From: Lentzea albidocapillata
GTDB taxonomy: Bacteria > Actinomycetota > Actinomycetes > Mycobacteriales > Pseudonocardiaceae
NCBI RefSeq assembly: GCF_000719115.1
Contig: NZ_JOEA01000002.1
Span: 1-64,000 of the forward strand
Direction of reading: 5' to 3'
Length of the DNA: 64,000 nucleotides
Part shown: positions 34,021 through 42,537 of the stretch, in pieces
Position numbering within the stretch: position 1 is the stretch's first letter
Layout: each line of letters starts with the position of its first letter
The notes under the pieces: generated by a model
What the model saw: the letters and a program-made list of their open reading frames with translations, nothing else
Told to the model about the DNA's origin: nothing
Database searches by the model: none
Made by a program: the position numbers and the translations under genes

Positions 34021-35073
34021 TCAGCCGCCGGTCTCGCCTGAGGGAGGGGCGAGGACCTTGGAAGTGGGAACCGGGACGCCGAGGTTCGGGGTGCCGTCGG
34101 CGTTCCAGGAGATCTTCTGCACGCGCGTGGTCCGGGTCGTGCCGCAGCCCTGGGACGCCGAGGAGTTGGCGTGGTAGGCGATCCAGATCTCGGTGCCGTC
34201 GGGTGAGGTGAAGAACGAGTGGTGGCCGGGACCGTAGACGCCGTTGGCGTTGCTGCGCTGGAAGATCGGGGTCGGGAACTTCGTCCAGGACGACGCCACG
34301 AGCGGGTTGCCGCCGCGGTACTCCAGCATACCCAGCTTGTAGTCCGCAGTGCCGCAGTAGCTGGCGGAGTAGGTGAGGAACGTACGGCCGTTGCGCTGCA
34401 GGGCGAACGATCCCTCGTTGACCGGCTGGCCCTGCCGCTCCCACGCGAGCGTCGGCGCCGAGATGCGGGTGCCGTAGGCAGACACGGAGGTCGGACTGCT
34501 CATCGGTGCGATGTAGATCGACTGGAGCTTGTCGGCGTGGAACGCCGAGTAGTGGAAGTACAGGGCACCGTTGAGCTTGAGCACCGCGCCGTCGATCGCC
34601 CAGCCGTTGTTCGGCATCAGGTTGAGCACGCCCCCCATCGGGTCGTTCGCGGCACTCTCCAGCACGTGCGTGCGGCGCGATCCGTATCCGGGCCGCGGTG
34701 CCACCGAGTAGTAGATGTACCAGCGGTTGTTGATCTGCTCCAGGTGGGGAGCCCACATCGTGCAGCAGCCCGTGTTCTGGGTGGCGGTGAAGATCCGCCT
34801 CTCCGAGGCGCTGCGCAGGCCGGCGATGGTGGACGACCGGCGCATCAGGATGTTGGACGTCCACGTGGTGGCGACGTAGTAGTACTGGCCGTTGTACTGC
34901 ACCAACGTCGGGTCGGCGCTGTTGGGCGCGGGCACGACGGGATTGGTGAACGACGGGCCGGGCGCGGCGTCCGCGCGGTCGTGGCCCGCCGCGATCATGG
35001 ACAGGGCGACGATGAGCACGGCGACGAGCGACAGGGCTCGCCGGCCCGCACCGCGCCGGTGCACGAGCATCAT
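34021..35073 (-). CDS. Secreted GH43 arabinofuranosidase-like enzyme
   Basis: 350 residues, signal peptide (ALSLVAVLIVALSMIAAG) followed by one GH43 domain. Catalytic positions: Asp in NSADPTLVQYNG, Asp in WAIDGAVLKL, Glu in PVNEGSFAL. Strongly related in layout to the GH43 part of the protein at 1969-3465, but without a CBM13. Start ATG at 35073 has AGGAG five bases upstream; a second ATG follows directly. It lies 70 bases downstream of the binding-protein gene of the LplABC-type importer on the same strand, so it may be read from that transcript. Confidence 0.87.
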   Translation of the reverse strand: MMLVHRRGAGRRALSLVAVLIVALSMIAAGHDRADAAPGPSFTNPVVPAPNSADPTLVQYNGQYYYVATTWTSNILMRRSSTIAGLRSASERRIFTATQNTGCCTMWAPHLEQINNRWYIYYSVAPRPGYGSRRTHVLESAANDPMGGVLNLMPNNGWAIDGAVLKLNGALYFHYSAFHADKLQSIYIAPMSSPTSVSAYGTRISAPTLAWERQGQPVNEGSFALQRNGRTFLTYSASYCGTADYKLGMLEYRGGNPLVASSWTKFPTPIFQRSNANGVYGPGHHSFFTSPDGTEIWIAYHANSSASQGCGTTRTTRVQKISWNADGTPNLGVPVPTSKVLAPPSGETGG

Positions 35074-35143
35074 GGGCACTCCTGGTGACGGGAACGGGTG
35101 GGGCGTTCCGGCACAGCCGCCAACAACCCCGAGGGCTCAGGCG

Positions 35144-36784
35144 TTACTTGGCGGCGGCGTGCTCCTTGGCCAGTTCCTCGGCCACCTTGTCGCCGCCGGC
35201 CTGCCGCCACTGGGTGACCGCGTCCTTCCAGGCGGACACCGGCTTGCGGCCGAACACGATGGCCCCGATCGCGTCGCCGACGGTCCGGGTCAGCTCGGCA
35301 CCCTTGCTGGTGCGGGTCGCGGACCGCAGCCCCGCCTCCGGATCGGCCACGCTCCCCGGCAGCACCGCCTTCTCCCACTCGTGGACGGCCTTGGCCGCCT
35401 CCGGGTAGCCGGGCAGGTGCAGCACGGCCGGCGCGACCCCGAGGTACTTGATCGGCAGGTTGACGTTGTTCTCCACCTTGAACAAGTCGGTGGTCTTGAT
35501 TCCGCCGGAGTCCTTGGTGAAGTGCGTGCCCTCCACGCCGTAGTTGACCAGCTCGTACTCGGAGGTGCCGAACGGGGCGCTGAGGTAGTTGGAGACGCGC
35601 AGCAGCAGCTTGATCCGGTCGGCACTGGCCTTCTTGAACGTGACGTAGCCGAAGATGCCGGTGCCCTGCCAGGGGGTCGCGTTCGGCCCGTACGGGCGGG
35701 CGAGGTCGAACTCGAACCGGCGGTTGATGCCGTCCATCGTCTCCCTCGCCACCGCGCCGAAACCGTCGGTGATCGACAGGACGGAACCGTTGTACCAGAA
35801 GGTCTTCAGATCGGTCGCGCTGAGCGTGAGACTGTCCGGCCGGTAGGCGCCCTTCTCGGCGAGCCGGCGCATCATGCCGATCGCCTCCTCGAACTGGGGC
35901 GTGGTGAGGGTGCTGACGAACTGGCCGTCGCGCAGTTCCCAGGCGTTCGGCGCACCGGGCGAGCCGGCGTGGTAGGCGATCGAGCCGAAGCCGCCGAAAA
36001 GGCTCTTGGAGCCGCCGATCCCCCACCGCCCGCCGCCCGACTGCCCGGTCATCGCGGCGACGAACTCCTCCGTGCGCCACTCCCGCGCTACACCGGCCTG
36101 CTGGAACGCCGTGCGGTTGACGTAGAGGCTGTTGCCCGGCTTCGGACGCTCCAGCGGCACGCCGTAGATCCGGCCGCCGACGCGGCCCATGCCCTCCCAG
36201 GCGTACGTGGGGATGTTGGCCAGACTGGGGTACTCCTTGACCACGTCCCCGCCGACCAGGTCGGACAGGTCGGCGCACCGGCTCTGGACGAACTCGTGGG
36301 AGCGGGGCAGCTGGAGGTTGCTGAACATGATGATGTCGGGCAGGTCGTCGCCGGAGGCCATCAGCGTGGCCATCTTCTGGCCGTACTCGGCGTCCGGGAC
36401 GACCACGACCTTCAGGTTGACGTTCAGCGCCTTGTTGATCGCCTGCCAGAACTGGTTGCTCTCCAACGGTTTGGGCGGAGCGCCGTAGGTGACGACCACC
36501 GCGGTCACGTCCGAACCGTCACCCGGTGCTTCCGGCACCGACCGGACCAGATTCTGCGGGTAGTTCAGGTACAGCGGTTGCACGCCCGACTTGTCGCCGG
36601 GCGCATCGGGCGCCGGGCCGGAGAACGGCACGTATGTGGGCCACGGCACCACATTCTTGCCGGCGTTGCCGACGTTGCCGGTGGATCCGCTGCCGCAGCC
36701 GGCGAGCGCGGGTCCGGCCACGGTGGCGAGCGCACCGGCGCCGGCGAACTTCAGCAACGACCGTCGGCGGAGGTGAGAAGACAT
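35144..36784 (-). CDS. LplA-type solute-binding lipoprotein of sugar ABC importer
   Basis: 546 residues, longer than classical sugar binders and typical of the LplA/YtcQ group that handles pectin-derived oligosaccharides such as unsaturated rhamnogalacturonan. Leader LRRRSLLKFAGAGALATVAG with lipobox ALAGC; Cys30 would be lipidated. Start ATG at 36784 follows AGGAAGGAG. Binding-protein signature regions include LPDIIMFSNLQLPRSHEFV and GRIYGVPLERPKPGNSLYVN. It is encoded immediately downstream of two LplB/LplC-type permeases, 29 bases away. Confidence 0.9.
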   Translation of the reverse strand: MSSHLRRRSLLKFAGAGALATVAGPALAGCGSGSTGNVGNAGKNVVPWPTYVPFSGPAPDAPGDKSGVQPLYLNYPQNLVRSVPEAPGDGSDVTAVVVTYGAPPKPLESNQFWQAINKALNVNLKVVVVPDAEYGQKMATLMASGDDLPDIIMFSNLQLPRSHEFVQSRCADLSDLVGGDVVKEYPSLANIPTYAWEGMGRVGGRIYGVPLERPKPGNSLYVNRTAFQQAGVAREWRTEEFVAAMTGQSGGGRWGIGGSKSLFGGFGSIAYHAGSPGAPNAWELRDGQFVSTLTTPQFEEAIGMMRRLAEKGAYRPDSLTLSATDLKTFWYNGSVLSITDGFGAVARETMDGINRRFEFDLARPYGPNATPWQGTGIFGYVTFKKASADRIKLLLRVSNYLSAPFGTSEYELVNYGVEGTHFTKDSGGIKTTDLFKVENNVNLPIKYLGVAPAVLHLPGYPEAAKAVHEWEKAVLPGSVADPEAGLRSATRTSKGAELTRTVGDAIGAIVFGRKPVSAWKDAVTQWRQAGGDKVAEELAKEHAAAK

Positions 36785-36813
36785 GCGTGGCTCCTTCCTC
36801 GTTGAAGGGTGGA

Positions 36814-37692
36814 TCAGGCCTTGACGGCGCCGGTGAGCACGCCTTTGACGAAATAGCGTTGGAGCAACGGGTAGATGCACACGATGGGCGCGACGGCCAG
36901 GACCACCACCGCCATCTGGGTCGACTGCGGAGCGGAGGTGACCGTCGAGTCACCGCTGAGGTCGGCTCCCCCGGTGACGTACTGGCGCAGCACCGTGCCG
37001 ATCGGCCACTTCGTCTGGTCGTTGAAGTAGATGATGGCTTCGAAGAAGCGGTTCCAGTAGGCGACCGCGTAGAACAGGCTCACCACCGCCAGCACCGCCT
37101 TGGACAACGGCAACACGATCCGCCACAGCATGGTCAGTTCGCCGGCGCCGTCGATGCGGGCGGCCTCCAGCAGTTCGGCCGGGATGGACTGGAAGAAGCC
37201 CCGCAGCACGATCAGGTTGAAGACGTTGATCAGGAACGGCAGGACCAGCGCGGCGTAGGAGTCGAACAGGCCGGTGGTGCGCACCACCAGGAACAGCGGG
37301 ATCATCCCCGGCGGGAACAGGAACGTGAACAGGATCAGCAGCAACATCGGCCGGCCACCGTAGACGTGGGGCCGTGACAGCGCGTACGCGAGGCCCACCG
37401 TGCAGACCAGGCTGAGCGCCGTGCCGATCACCGTGACGCCGCCACTGACCAGCAGCGCCCACGTCACGACTCCGCCGTCCAGTATCTCCGTGTACGCGCC
37501 GAGCGTGAACCGCTCCGGCCACACCACCCAGCCACCGTTGGCGATCACGTCCTGCGGTGAGGCGAGGCTCGTCGCCACGACGGTCCACAACGGGAACAAC
37601 ACGAGCAGCACGATGACGATGAGCGCCACCGCCTTCGCGAGCCGCAGCCCCGGCCCTGGTTTGCCCTGCCACGCCGGATATGTCGCCCTCAA
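36814..37692 (-). CDS. ABC transporter permease, LplC/YtcP type
   Basis: 292 residues, six transmembrane helices. EAA loop ELLEAARIDGAGELTMLWRIVLPLSK. The characteristic C-terminal motif of LplC-type permeases is present (PIVCIYPLLQRYFVKGVLTGAVKA). It starts at a TTG that overlaps the LplB stop (TTGA); there is no ATG or GTG at the position needed to keep the first helix. The partner ATPase is not encoded here, as with the first importer. Confidence 0.9.
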   Translation of the reverse strand: MRATYPAWQGKPGPGLRLAKAVALIVIVLLVLFPLWTVVATSLASPQDVIANGGWVVWPERFTLGAYTEILDGGVVTWALLVSGGVTVIGTALSLVCTVGLAYALSRPHVYGGRPMLLLILFTFLFPPGMIPLFLVVRTTGLFDSYAALVLPFLINVFNLIVLRGFFQSIPAELLEAARIDGAGELTMLWRIVLPLSKAVLAVVSLFYAVAYWNRFFEAIIYFNDQTKWPIGTVLRQYVTGGADLSGDSTVTSAPQSTQMAVVVLAVAPIVCIYPLLQRYFVKGVLTGAVKA

Positions 37693-38660
37693 CGCCGGTA
37701 CACCCCCTGTTCACCGAGCCGATGCGCGACCCTGTTCGCCGTGTACACCAGCGCGACGCCGATGAGCCCCTTGAACAGCCCGGCGGCGGCCGCGTAGCCG
37801 AACTCGCCGTTGGCGAAGCCGGTGAAGTACACGAAGGTGTCCAGCACCTCGCCCGCCTCCGGCCCGACCGCCTGCCGTTGCAGGAAGAACTGCTCGAAGC
37901 CGACCTCGAGGAACTCGCCCAGCCGGAGTATCAGCAGCAGCACGATCACCGGGCGGATGCCCGGCAGCGTCACGTGCCAGAGCCTGCGCCACCAGCCGGC
38001 GCCGTCCAGTGCCGCCGCCTCGTACTGCTGATCGTCCACTTGGGACAGCGCGGCCAGGAAGATGATCGTGGCCCAGCCGCATTCCTTCCAGATCAGCTGC
38101 GCGACCACCAGCGGCTTGTACGCGTCCGGGTTGCCGATGACCTGGATCGCCCCGAGACCGAACTCGCCCATCCAGCCGTTGACCACTCCGGCACCGCCGA
38201 GCATGTGCTGGAACAGCGCCACGACGATCACCCACGACAGGAAGTGCGGCAGGTAGACCACGCTCTGCACGAACCGTTTGACGGTCGTGCCGACCAGGCT
38301 GTGCAGCAGCAACGCCAGGGCGAGCGGAGCCGGGAAGAAGAACACCAGTTGGAGGCCGGCGATGACGATCGTGTTCGCGACCGCGTTCCAGAACCGCGGA
38401 TCGCCGAGCATCTGCTCGAAGTTGACCAGTCCGGCCCACGCGCTGTCCGCGAGACCCAGGAACGGCACGTAGTCGACGAAGGCCAGCACGTTCCCGAACA
38501 GCGCGCCGTAGTGGAAGACCAGGAAGTAGAGGACGCCTGGCGCCATCACGGCCAGCAGCACCCGGTCCCGGCGGATCCGCCTGCGGTGTCCCCGTTCCTG
38601 GGCGTGTGACGCCTGCCGGCGCACTTCGCGGGATGGCCGTCTGGTCTCGACCGCACTCAC
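37689..38660 (-). CDS. ABC transporter permease, LplB type
   Basis: 323 residues with a basic cytoplasmic N-terminus (RRPSREVRRQASHAQERGHR) and six hydrophobic segments. EAA loop QYEAAALDGAGWWRRLWHVTLPGIRP. First gene of the LplB-LplC-LplA importer operon. Two AAAACG(G)TTT-type operators lie 58-138 bases upstream between it and the divergent dehydrogenase gene. This ties it to lacI no. 2 and the RG-I lyases. Confidence 0.91.
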   Translation of the reverse strand: MSAVETRRPSREVRRQASHAQERGHRRRIRRDRVLLAVMAPGVLYFLVFHYGALFGNVLAFVDYVPFLGLADSAWAGLVNFEQMLGDPRFWNAVANTIVIAGLQLVFFFPAPLALALLLHSLVGTTVKRFVQSVVYLPHFLSWVIVVALFQHMLGGAGVVNGWMGEFGLGAIQVIGNPDAYKPLVVAQLIWKECGWATIIFLAALSQVDDQQYEAAALDGAGWWRRLWHVTLPGIRPVIVLLLILRLGEFLEVGFEQFFLQRQAVGPEAGEVLDTFVYFTGFANGEFGYAAAAGLFKGLIGVALVYTANRVAHRLGEQGVYRR

Positions 38661-38717
38661 CTTCGGTGCCCCCCGTCGTGACGATCGCCCTCGACCGAAA
38701 CCCAGCGACCACGAAGA

Positions 38718-38730
38718 TAAAACGGTTACA
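38718..38730. promoter_or_regulatory. Candidate operator TAAAACGGTTACA before LplBCA
   Basis: It contains AAAACGGTTAC, identical to the 11-mer (opposite strand) before lacI no. 2. It lies 57 bases upstream of the LplB start. Confidence 0.62.
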
Positions 38731-38784
38731 TCCTCAGGTCAACCATGGATGCCGTACCCTTTGACAACTAGGGCCCGCGCCATG

Positions 38785-38798
38785 GTAAAACGTTTTAA
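38785..38798. promoter_or_regulatory. Candidate operator GTAAAACGTTTTAA before dehydrogenase
   Basis: A perfect 12-base palindrome TAAAACGTTTTA (38786-38797), 33 bases before the dehydrogenase start. Its centre is 67 bases from that of the neighbouring site. The two sites would control the divergent pair of transcripts. Confidence 0.62.
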
Positions 38799-38830
38799 CT
38801 CAGCCATGCCTCACGGAGGGGGATCCATCC

Positions 38831-39838
38831 GTGCCGGAACGTCCCGTAGCGGTGCTCGCCATGCAGCCATGGGCGCTGCCGGACCTGTTCCCCGCGGACC
38901 TGCTGGAACAGCTGCGAACCCTGGTGCGACTGGAACCGGGTCCAGCCCTCACGTCCTTCGGAACGGAGGAAGCCGTGTCCGTGCTGCGCGAGGCGGACGT
39001 GCTGGTGACCGGCTGGGGCTGCCCGCGCATCGACAGCGCCGTGCTCGCCACCGCGCCGCGGCTGCGCGCCGTGATCCACTCGGCCGGTTCTGTCAAAGGA
39101 CATGTCGACCCCGCGGTCTTCGCTCACGGCGTCACGGTCTCGTCGGCCGCACAGGCGAACGCCGTGCCGGTAGCCGAATACACGGTGGCCGCCATCGTCT
39201 TCGCGGCGAAACGAGTGTTCGCCCGAGCCAACTGGTACGCACACGACCGCACGGCGGGTGATTGGCGTTCCGGTGCCGGCACCGGGCTTTTCGACCGCAC
39301 GATCGGGATCATCGGCGCCTCCCGGACAGGTCGGCTCGTGCTGGATCGGCTGCGTCCGCACAACGTCCGGCTGCTCCTCGCCGATCCCTTCGTCACCGCC
39401 CGGGAAGCCCGCGCACTCGGCGCGGAACTGGTCGGCACGGACGAGCTGTGCCGCCGCAGCGAACTGGTCTCCGTGCACGCGCCGGCACTGCCGGAGACCC
39501 GCCACCTGCTCGACGCCCGGCGACTCGCCCTGCTCCAGGACGGCGCGACGCTCATCAACACCGCCCGCGGATCCCTGGTGGACACCGTCGCCCTCACCCA
39601 CCACTGCGCGACCGGGCGCATCGACGCCGTGCTCGACGTGACCGATCCCAACCCGCTGCCGCCCGATCACCCGCTTCTGCGGCTGCCGAACGTGCTCGTC
39701 ACCCCGCACCTGGCCGGTTCACAGGGACGCGAACTGCGGCGCCTGGGCGAGTTCACCGTGGCCGAGCTCGCGCGCTTCGCCGGAGGGGAGCCGCTGCACG
39801 GCACCATCTGTTCCAGCGACCTGCACCGGATCGCCTGA
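38831..39838 (+). CDS. D-isomer-specific 2-hydroxyacid dehydrogenase
   Basis: 335 residues, two Rossmann-type domains. Nucleotide-binding loop IGIIGASRTGRLVLDRL (about 157-173), with Ser in place of the usual third Gly. The catalytic Arg is in INTARGSLVD and the catalytic His in VTPHLAGSQG. The usual catalytic Glu (DxxxxEPLP region) reads DVTDPNPLPPDHPLL, with Asn in its place. This could alter proton relay or substrate. The GTG start has GGAGGGG ten bases upstream. The gene is divergent from the LplBCA importer and shares its operator region, suggesting a cytosolic step in metabolism of imported acidic sugars. Confidence 0.85.
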   Translation: MPERPVAVLAMQPWALPDLFPADLLEQLRTLVRLEPGPALTSFGTEEAVSVLREADVLVTGWGCPRIDSAVLATAPRLRAVIHSAGSVKGHVDPAVFAHGVTVSSAAQANAVPVAEYTVAAIVFAAKRVFARANWYAHDRTAGDWRSGAGTGLFDRTIGIIGASRTGRLVLDRLRPHNVRLLLADPFVTAREARALGAELVGTDELCRRSELVSVHAPALPETRHLLDARRLALLQDGATLINTARGSLVDTVALTHHCATGRIDAVLDVTDPNPLPPDHPLLRLPNVLVTPHLAGSQGRELRRLGEFTVAELARFAGGEPLHGTICSSDLHRIA

Positions 39839-39886
39839 CAGACCTCATTGCTGTCCATCATTCCCCTGATCGCGTTGTTCCCTGGG

Positions 39887-39900
39887 TTGCAGCGCTGCTG
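39887..39900. promoter_or_regulatory. Candidate operator TTGCAGCGCTGCTG before lacI no. 3
   Basis: It shares the first 12 bases with the site at 9950-9963 (TTGCAGCGCTGC). It ends 63 bases before the lacI no. 3 start, so the same class of operator occurs at two different lacI genes 30 kb apart. Confidence 0.5.
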
Positions 39901-39963
39901 GCGCGTCGACCCGCTGACAGGGGCCGTAAAGTCGTGACCACCGGTCACAGCGGATGAGGACAG

Positions 39964-40998
39964 ATGACGGACACCGCGCCACAACGACGAATGAAGCGGC
40001 CGCCGACGATTCTCGACGTCGCCGCGCACGCCGGCGTGTCGCGTGGCACCGTCTCCCGAGTTCTGCAGGGCGGGCACAACGTCAGTCCGGCCTCGCAGGA
40101 GGCGGTCCACGCCGCGATCCGCAAGCTGGGTTACGTGGTGAACCGGGCGGCCCGCAGTCTGGTGACCCAGCGCGCGGGTTCGGTGGCGTTCCTCCTGTCA
40201 GAGCCACAGGAGCGGTTCTTCGAGGACCCCAACTTCACCACTCTGCTGCGCGGCTGCACCACCGCACTGGCAGAGCACGACCTGCCGCTCATCCTGATCA
40301 CCGCGGGCACCGAGGCCGAACGCCGCCGCATCGCCCCGTTCCTGTCGGCGCACCACGTCGACGGCGTGCTGCTGGTCTCCTCGCACCGCGGCAACCCGAT
40401 GATCGGCCACCTCCGGCAGGCCAACCTGCCGTTCGTGTGCTGCGGCAAGCCGCTCGGTGAGCGTGACGCGGTGTCCTACGTGGCGGCCAACGACCGTGAG
40501 GGCGCCAGGGCCATGGTGCGCTACCTGCTCGAGTCCGGCCGCAAGCGCGTCGCGACCATCGCCGGCCCTCGGGACACGCCAGGAGGACTGGAACGGCTCG
40601 ACGGCTACCGCGAAATGCTCGCCGAGCACGGCATCGCCCACGACAAGCGGCTGGTGGCCGTCGGAGACTACAGCCGGGCCAGCGGTGAGGCCTGCATGGA
40701 GCAACTGCTGACCAGTGCACCGGACATCGACGCGGTCTTCGTGGCGTCGGACCTGATGGCCGACGGCGCGCTGGCGGCGATCGAGCGGGCGGGCCTGCGC
40801 GTGCCCGATGACATCGCTGTCGGCGGCTTCGACGACTCACCGGTCGCAACCGCTGCCCGTCCCCCGCTGACCACCATCCGGCAGCCGTGGAATCGCATCA
40901 GCGAGATGATGGTGCGCCAGCTGCTCGCCCAGATCGACGGCGAAGGGCCGGCCACGGTGATCCTGCCGACCGAGCTCGTCGTCCGTGAATCCGCCTGA
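39964..40998 (+). CDS. LacI-family transcriptional regulator no. 3
   Basis: 344 residues. HTH TILDVAAHAGVSRGTVSRVL (about 15-34), hinge VVNRAARSLVTQRAG, effector domain (VAFLLSEPQERFFEDPNFTT; AVFVASDLMADGALAAIERA). The SRGTVSRVLQGGHNVSP type differs from the other two LacI proteins in the recognition helix. The gene is followed by the PETase-like gene, in whose leader two TGTGCACGTTCACA repeats lie; these could be its targets. It is separated from the dehydrogenase gene by 125 bases holding the 39887 site. Confidence 0.9.
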   Translation: MTDTAPQRRMKRPPTILDVAAHAGVSRGTVSRVLQGGHNVSPASQEAVHAAIRKLGYVVNRAARSLVTQRAGSVAFLLSEPQERFFEDPNFTTLLRGCTTALAEHDLPLILITAGTEAERRRIAPFLSAHHVDGVLLVSSHRGNPMIGHLRQANLPFVCCGKPLGERDAVSYVAANDREGARAMVRYLLESGRKRVATIAGPRDTPGGLERLDGYREMLAEHGIAHDKRLVAVGDYSRASGEACMEQLLTSAPDIDAVFVASDLMADGALAAIERAGLRVPDDIAVGGFDDSPVATAARPPLTTIRQPWNRISEMMVRQLLAQIDGEGPATVILPTELVVRESA

Positions 40999-41042
40999 TT
41001 CAACCGGTGTGGTCGAATGCGCCGTCGAATTTCGTCGAGACT

Positions 41043-41056
41043 GTGCACGTTCACAG
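41043..41056. promoter_or_regulatory. Repeat GTGCACGTTCACAG, copy 1
   Basis: An imperfect palindrome (TGTGcACGTTCACA; the ideal form would be TGTGAACGTTCACA), repeated identically 90 bases downstream. Located between lacI no. 3 and the PETase-like gene. Confidence 0.5.
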
Positions 41057-41132
41057 GATTCCATTGCGACGGCCTTGAAATGATCACATACATACGGTTC
41101 TATCAGAGCTAATCGTGCATTCCACGGGGACC

Positions 41133-41146
41133 GTGCACGTTCACAG
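41133..41146. promoter_or_regulatory. Repeat GTGCACGTTCACAG, copy 2
   Basis: Identical to 41043-41056 in the same orientation; it ends 74 bases before the PETase-like start. The even 90-base spacing between copies is compatible with DNA looping by a LacI tetramer or dimer pair. Confidence 0.5.
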
Positions 41147-41220
41147 CTCGTCGCACAGATCCCACATCGGCCCCGTTCCGACTTCTCTTCACCGCCCTGT
41201 CGAAGAAGAGGTACTTCAGC

Positions 41221-42531
41221 ATGTCCCAAATCCAGCTGTCCTCACCGGAGCCATCCGTCCAGCGAGGAAGTGGCCACGTCAGCGGGCCGCTGCGAGGAGC
41301 AGTGATCGCGTGCGCGGTCGCTCTCGGCCTCCTCGCGTCCACTGTGGCCGTGGGATCGGCGTCTGCCGCCGACAATCCTCACCAGCGCGGGCCGAATCCC
41401 ACCCAGGCGAGCATCTCGGCGAACCGCGGCACCTTCGCCACCGCGGAGACGAGCGTGGGCAGTGGGAACGGCTTTGGTGCAGCGAAGATCTACTATCCCA
41501 CCGACACCAGCCAGGGCACGTTCGGCGCCATCGCGGTCTCGCCCGGCTACACCGCCACCTGGGCCGCCGAAGGCGCCTGGATGGGACATTGGCTGGCCTC
41601 GTTCGGTTTCGTCGTCATCGGCATCGACACCATCAACCGCAACGACTTCGACGTCGCACGGGGTACCCAGCTGCTGGCGGCGCTGGACTACCTGACCCAG
41701 CGCAGCTCGGTGCGCACCAGGGTCGATCCCCACCGCCTCGCGGTGATGGGCCACTCGATGGGCGGTGGCGGAACCATCTCGGCTGCCCTGCGCCGGCCGA
41801 CGCTGAAGGCAGCCATCGGCCTGGCCCCGTACAGCCCTTCGCAGACCACGACGGGCATGCAGGTTCCCACCATGCTGCTGGCAGGGCAGAACGACGGGAC
41901 GAGCACCCCGGCGAGCATCATCACCCTCCACAACAACATCCCGGCCTCGACCGAGAAGGCGTACCTCGAGCTCACCGGCGCCGGGCACGGCTTCCCGACC
42001 TCGAGCAACTCCGTGGTGACGCGCAAGGTCATCCCCTGGATGAAGATCTTCATCGACCAGGACACGCGCTACACGCAGTTCCTGTGCCCGCTGCAGGACT
42101 GGACCGGTATCAGGTCGTACCGCAACAGCTGTCCGCTCCTGCCGAACGACCCCGGCACCACCTTCAGCCTGGCGGGCTCCGCCTCCGGCAAGTGCGTCGA
42201 CGTACCGGGCCGGGTCCGGACCAACGGCACCGGGCTGATCATCTGGACCTGCAACGGCGCGGCCAACCAGCACTGGACCCGGACGGCAGCGGGCGAGCTG
42301 TGGATCTACGGCAACTCGAAGTGCATGGACGCTTCCGGGCAGGGCGCTCGGGTGACGATCAACTCGTGCAACGGCGGCTCCGGTCAGAAGTGGACGGTCG
42401 GCACCAACGGCACGGTGACGAACGCGGCGTCCGCAGGGTGCCTCGACACCGGCGGCACCGCCGACAACGCGCCGGTCATCGTCAACACCTGCAACGGCGG
42501 CTCCGGTCAGATCTGGATCAAACGATCATGA
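41221..42531 (+). CDS. Secreted polyester hydrolase/cutinase-like enzyme (PETase family) fused to CBM13
   Basis: 436 residues. Signal peptide ends near GSASA (about 49). The alpha/beta-hydrolase domain (52-305) aligns by eye with Thermobifida cutinases: oxyanion Tyr110 in SPGYTATW, nucleophile Ser179 in MGHSMGGGG, Asp225 in GQNDGT, His256 in GAGHGF. The ending DTRYTQFLCP with Cys289 and Cys304 gives the conserved C-terminal disulfide. Tyr204 (LAPYSPS) stands where these enzymes have the subsite Trp. Residues about 313-436 are a ricin-type lectin with three QxW repeats (QHW, QKW, QIW). The family hydrolyses cutin, triglycerides and synthetic polyesters; the native substrate is probably plant cutin. 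The following GH53 relic begins six bases after its stop. Confidence 0.87.
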   Translation: MSQIQLSSPEPSVQRGSGHVSGPLRGAVIACAVALGLLASTVAVGSASAADNPHQRGPNPTQASISANRGTFATAETSVGSGNGFGAAKIYYPTDTSQGTFGAIAVSPGYTATWAAEGAWMGHWLASFGFVVIGIDTINRNDFDVARGTQLLAALDYLTQRSSVRTRVDPHRLAVMGHSMGGGGTISAALRRPTLKAAIGLAPYSPSQTTTGMQVPTMLLAGQNDGTSTPASIITLHNNIPASTEKAYLELTGAGHGFPTSSNSVVTRKVIPWMKIFIDQDTRYTQFLCPLQDWTGIRSYRNSCPLLPNDPGTTFSLAGSASGKCVDVPGRVRTNGTGLIIWTCNGAANQHWTRTAAGELWIYGNSKCMDASGQGARVTINSCNGGSGQKWTVGTNGTVTNAASAGCLDTGGTADNAPVIVNTCNGGSGQIWIKRS

Positions 42532-42537
42532 GAAACC

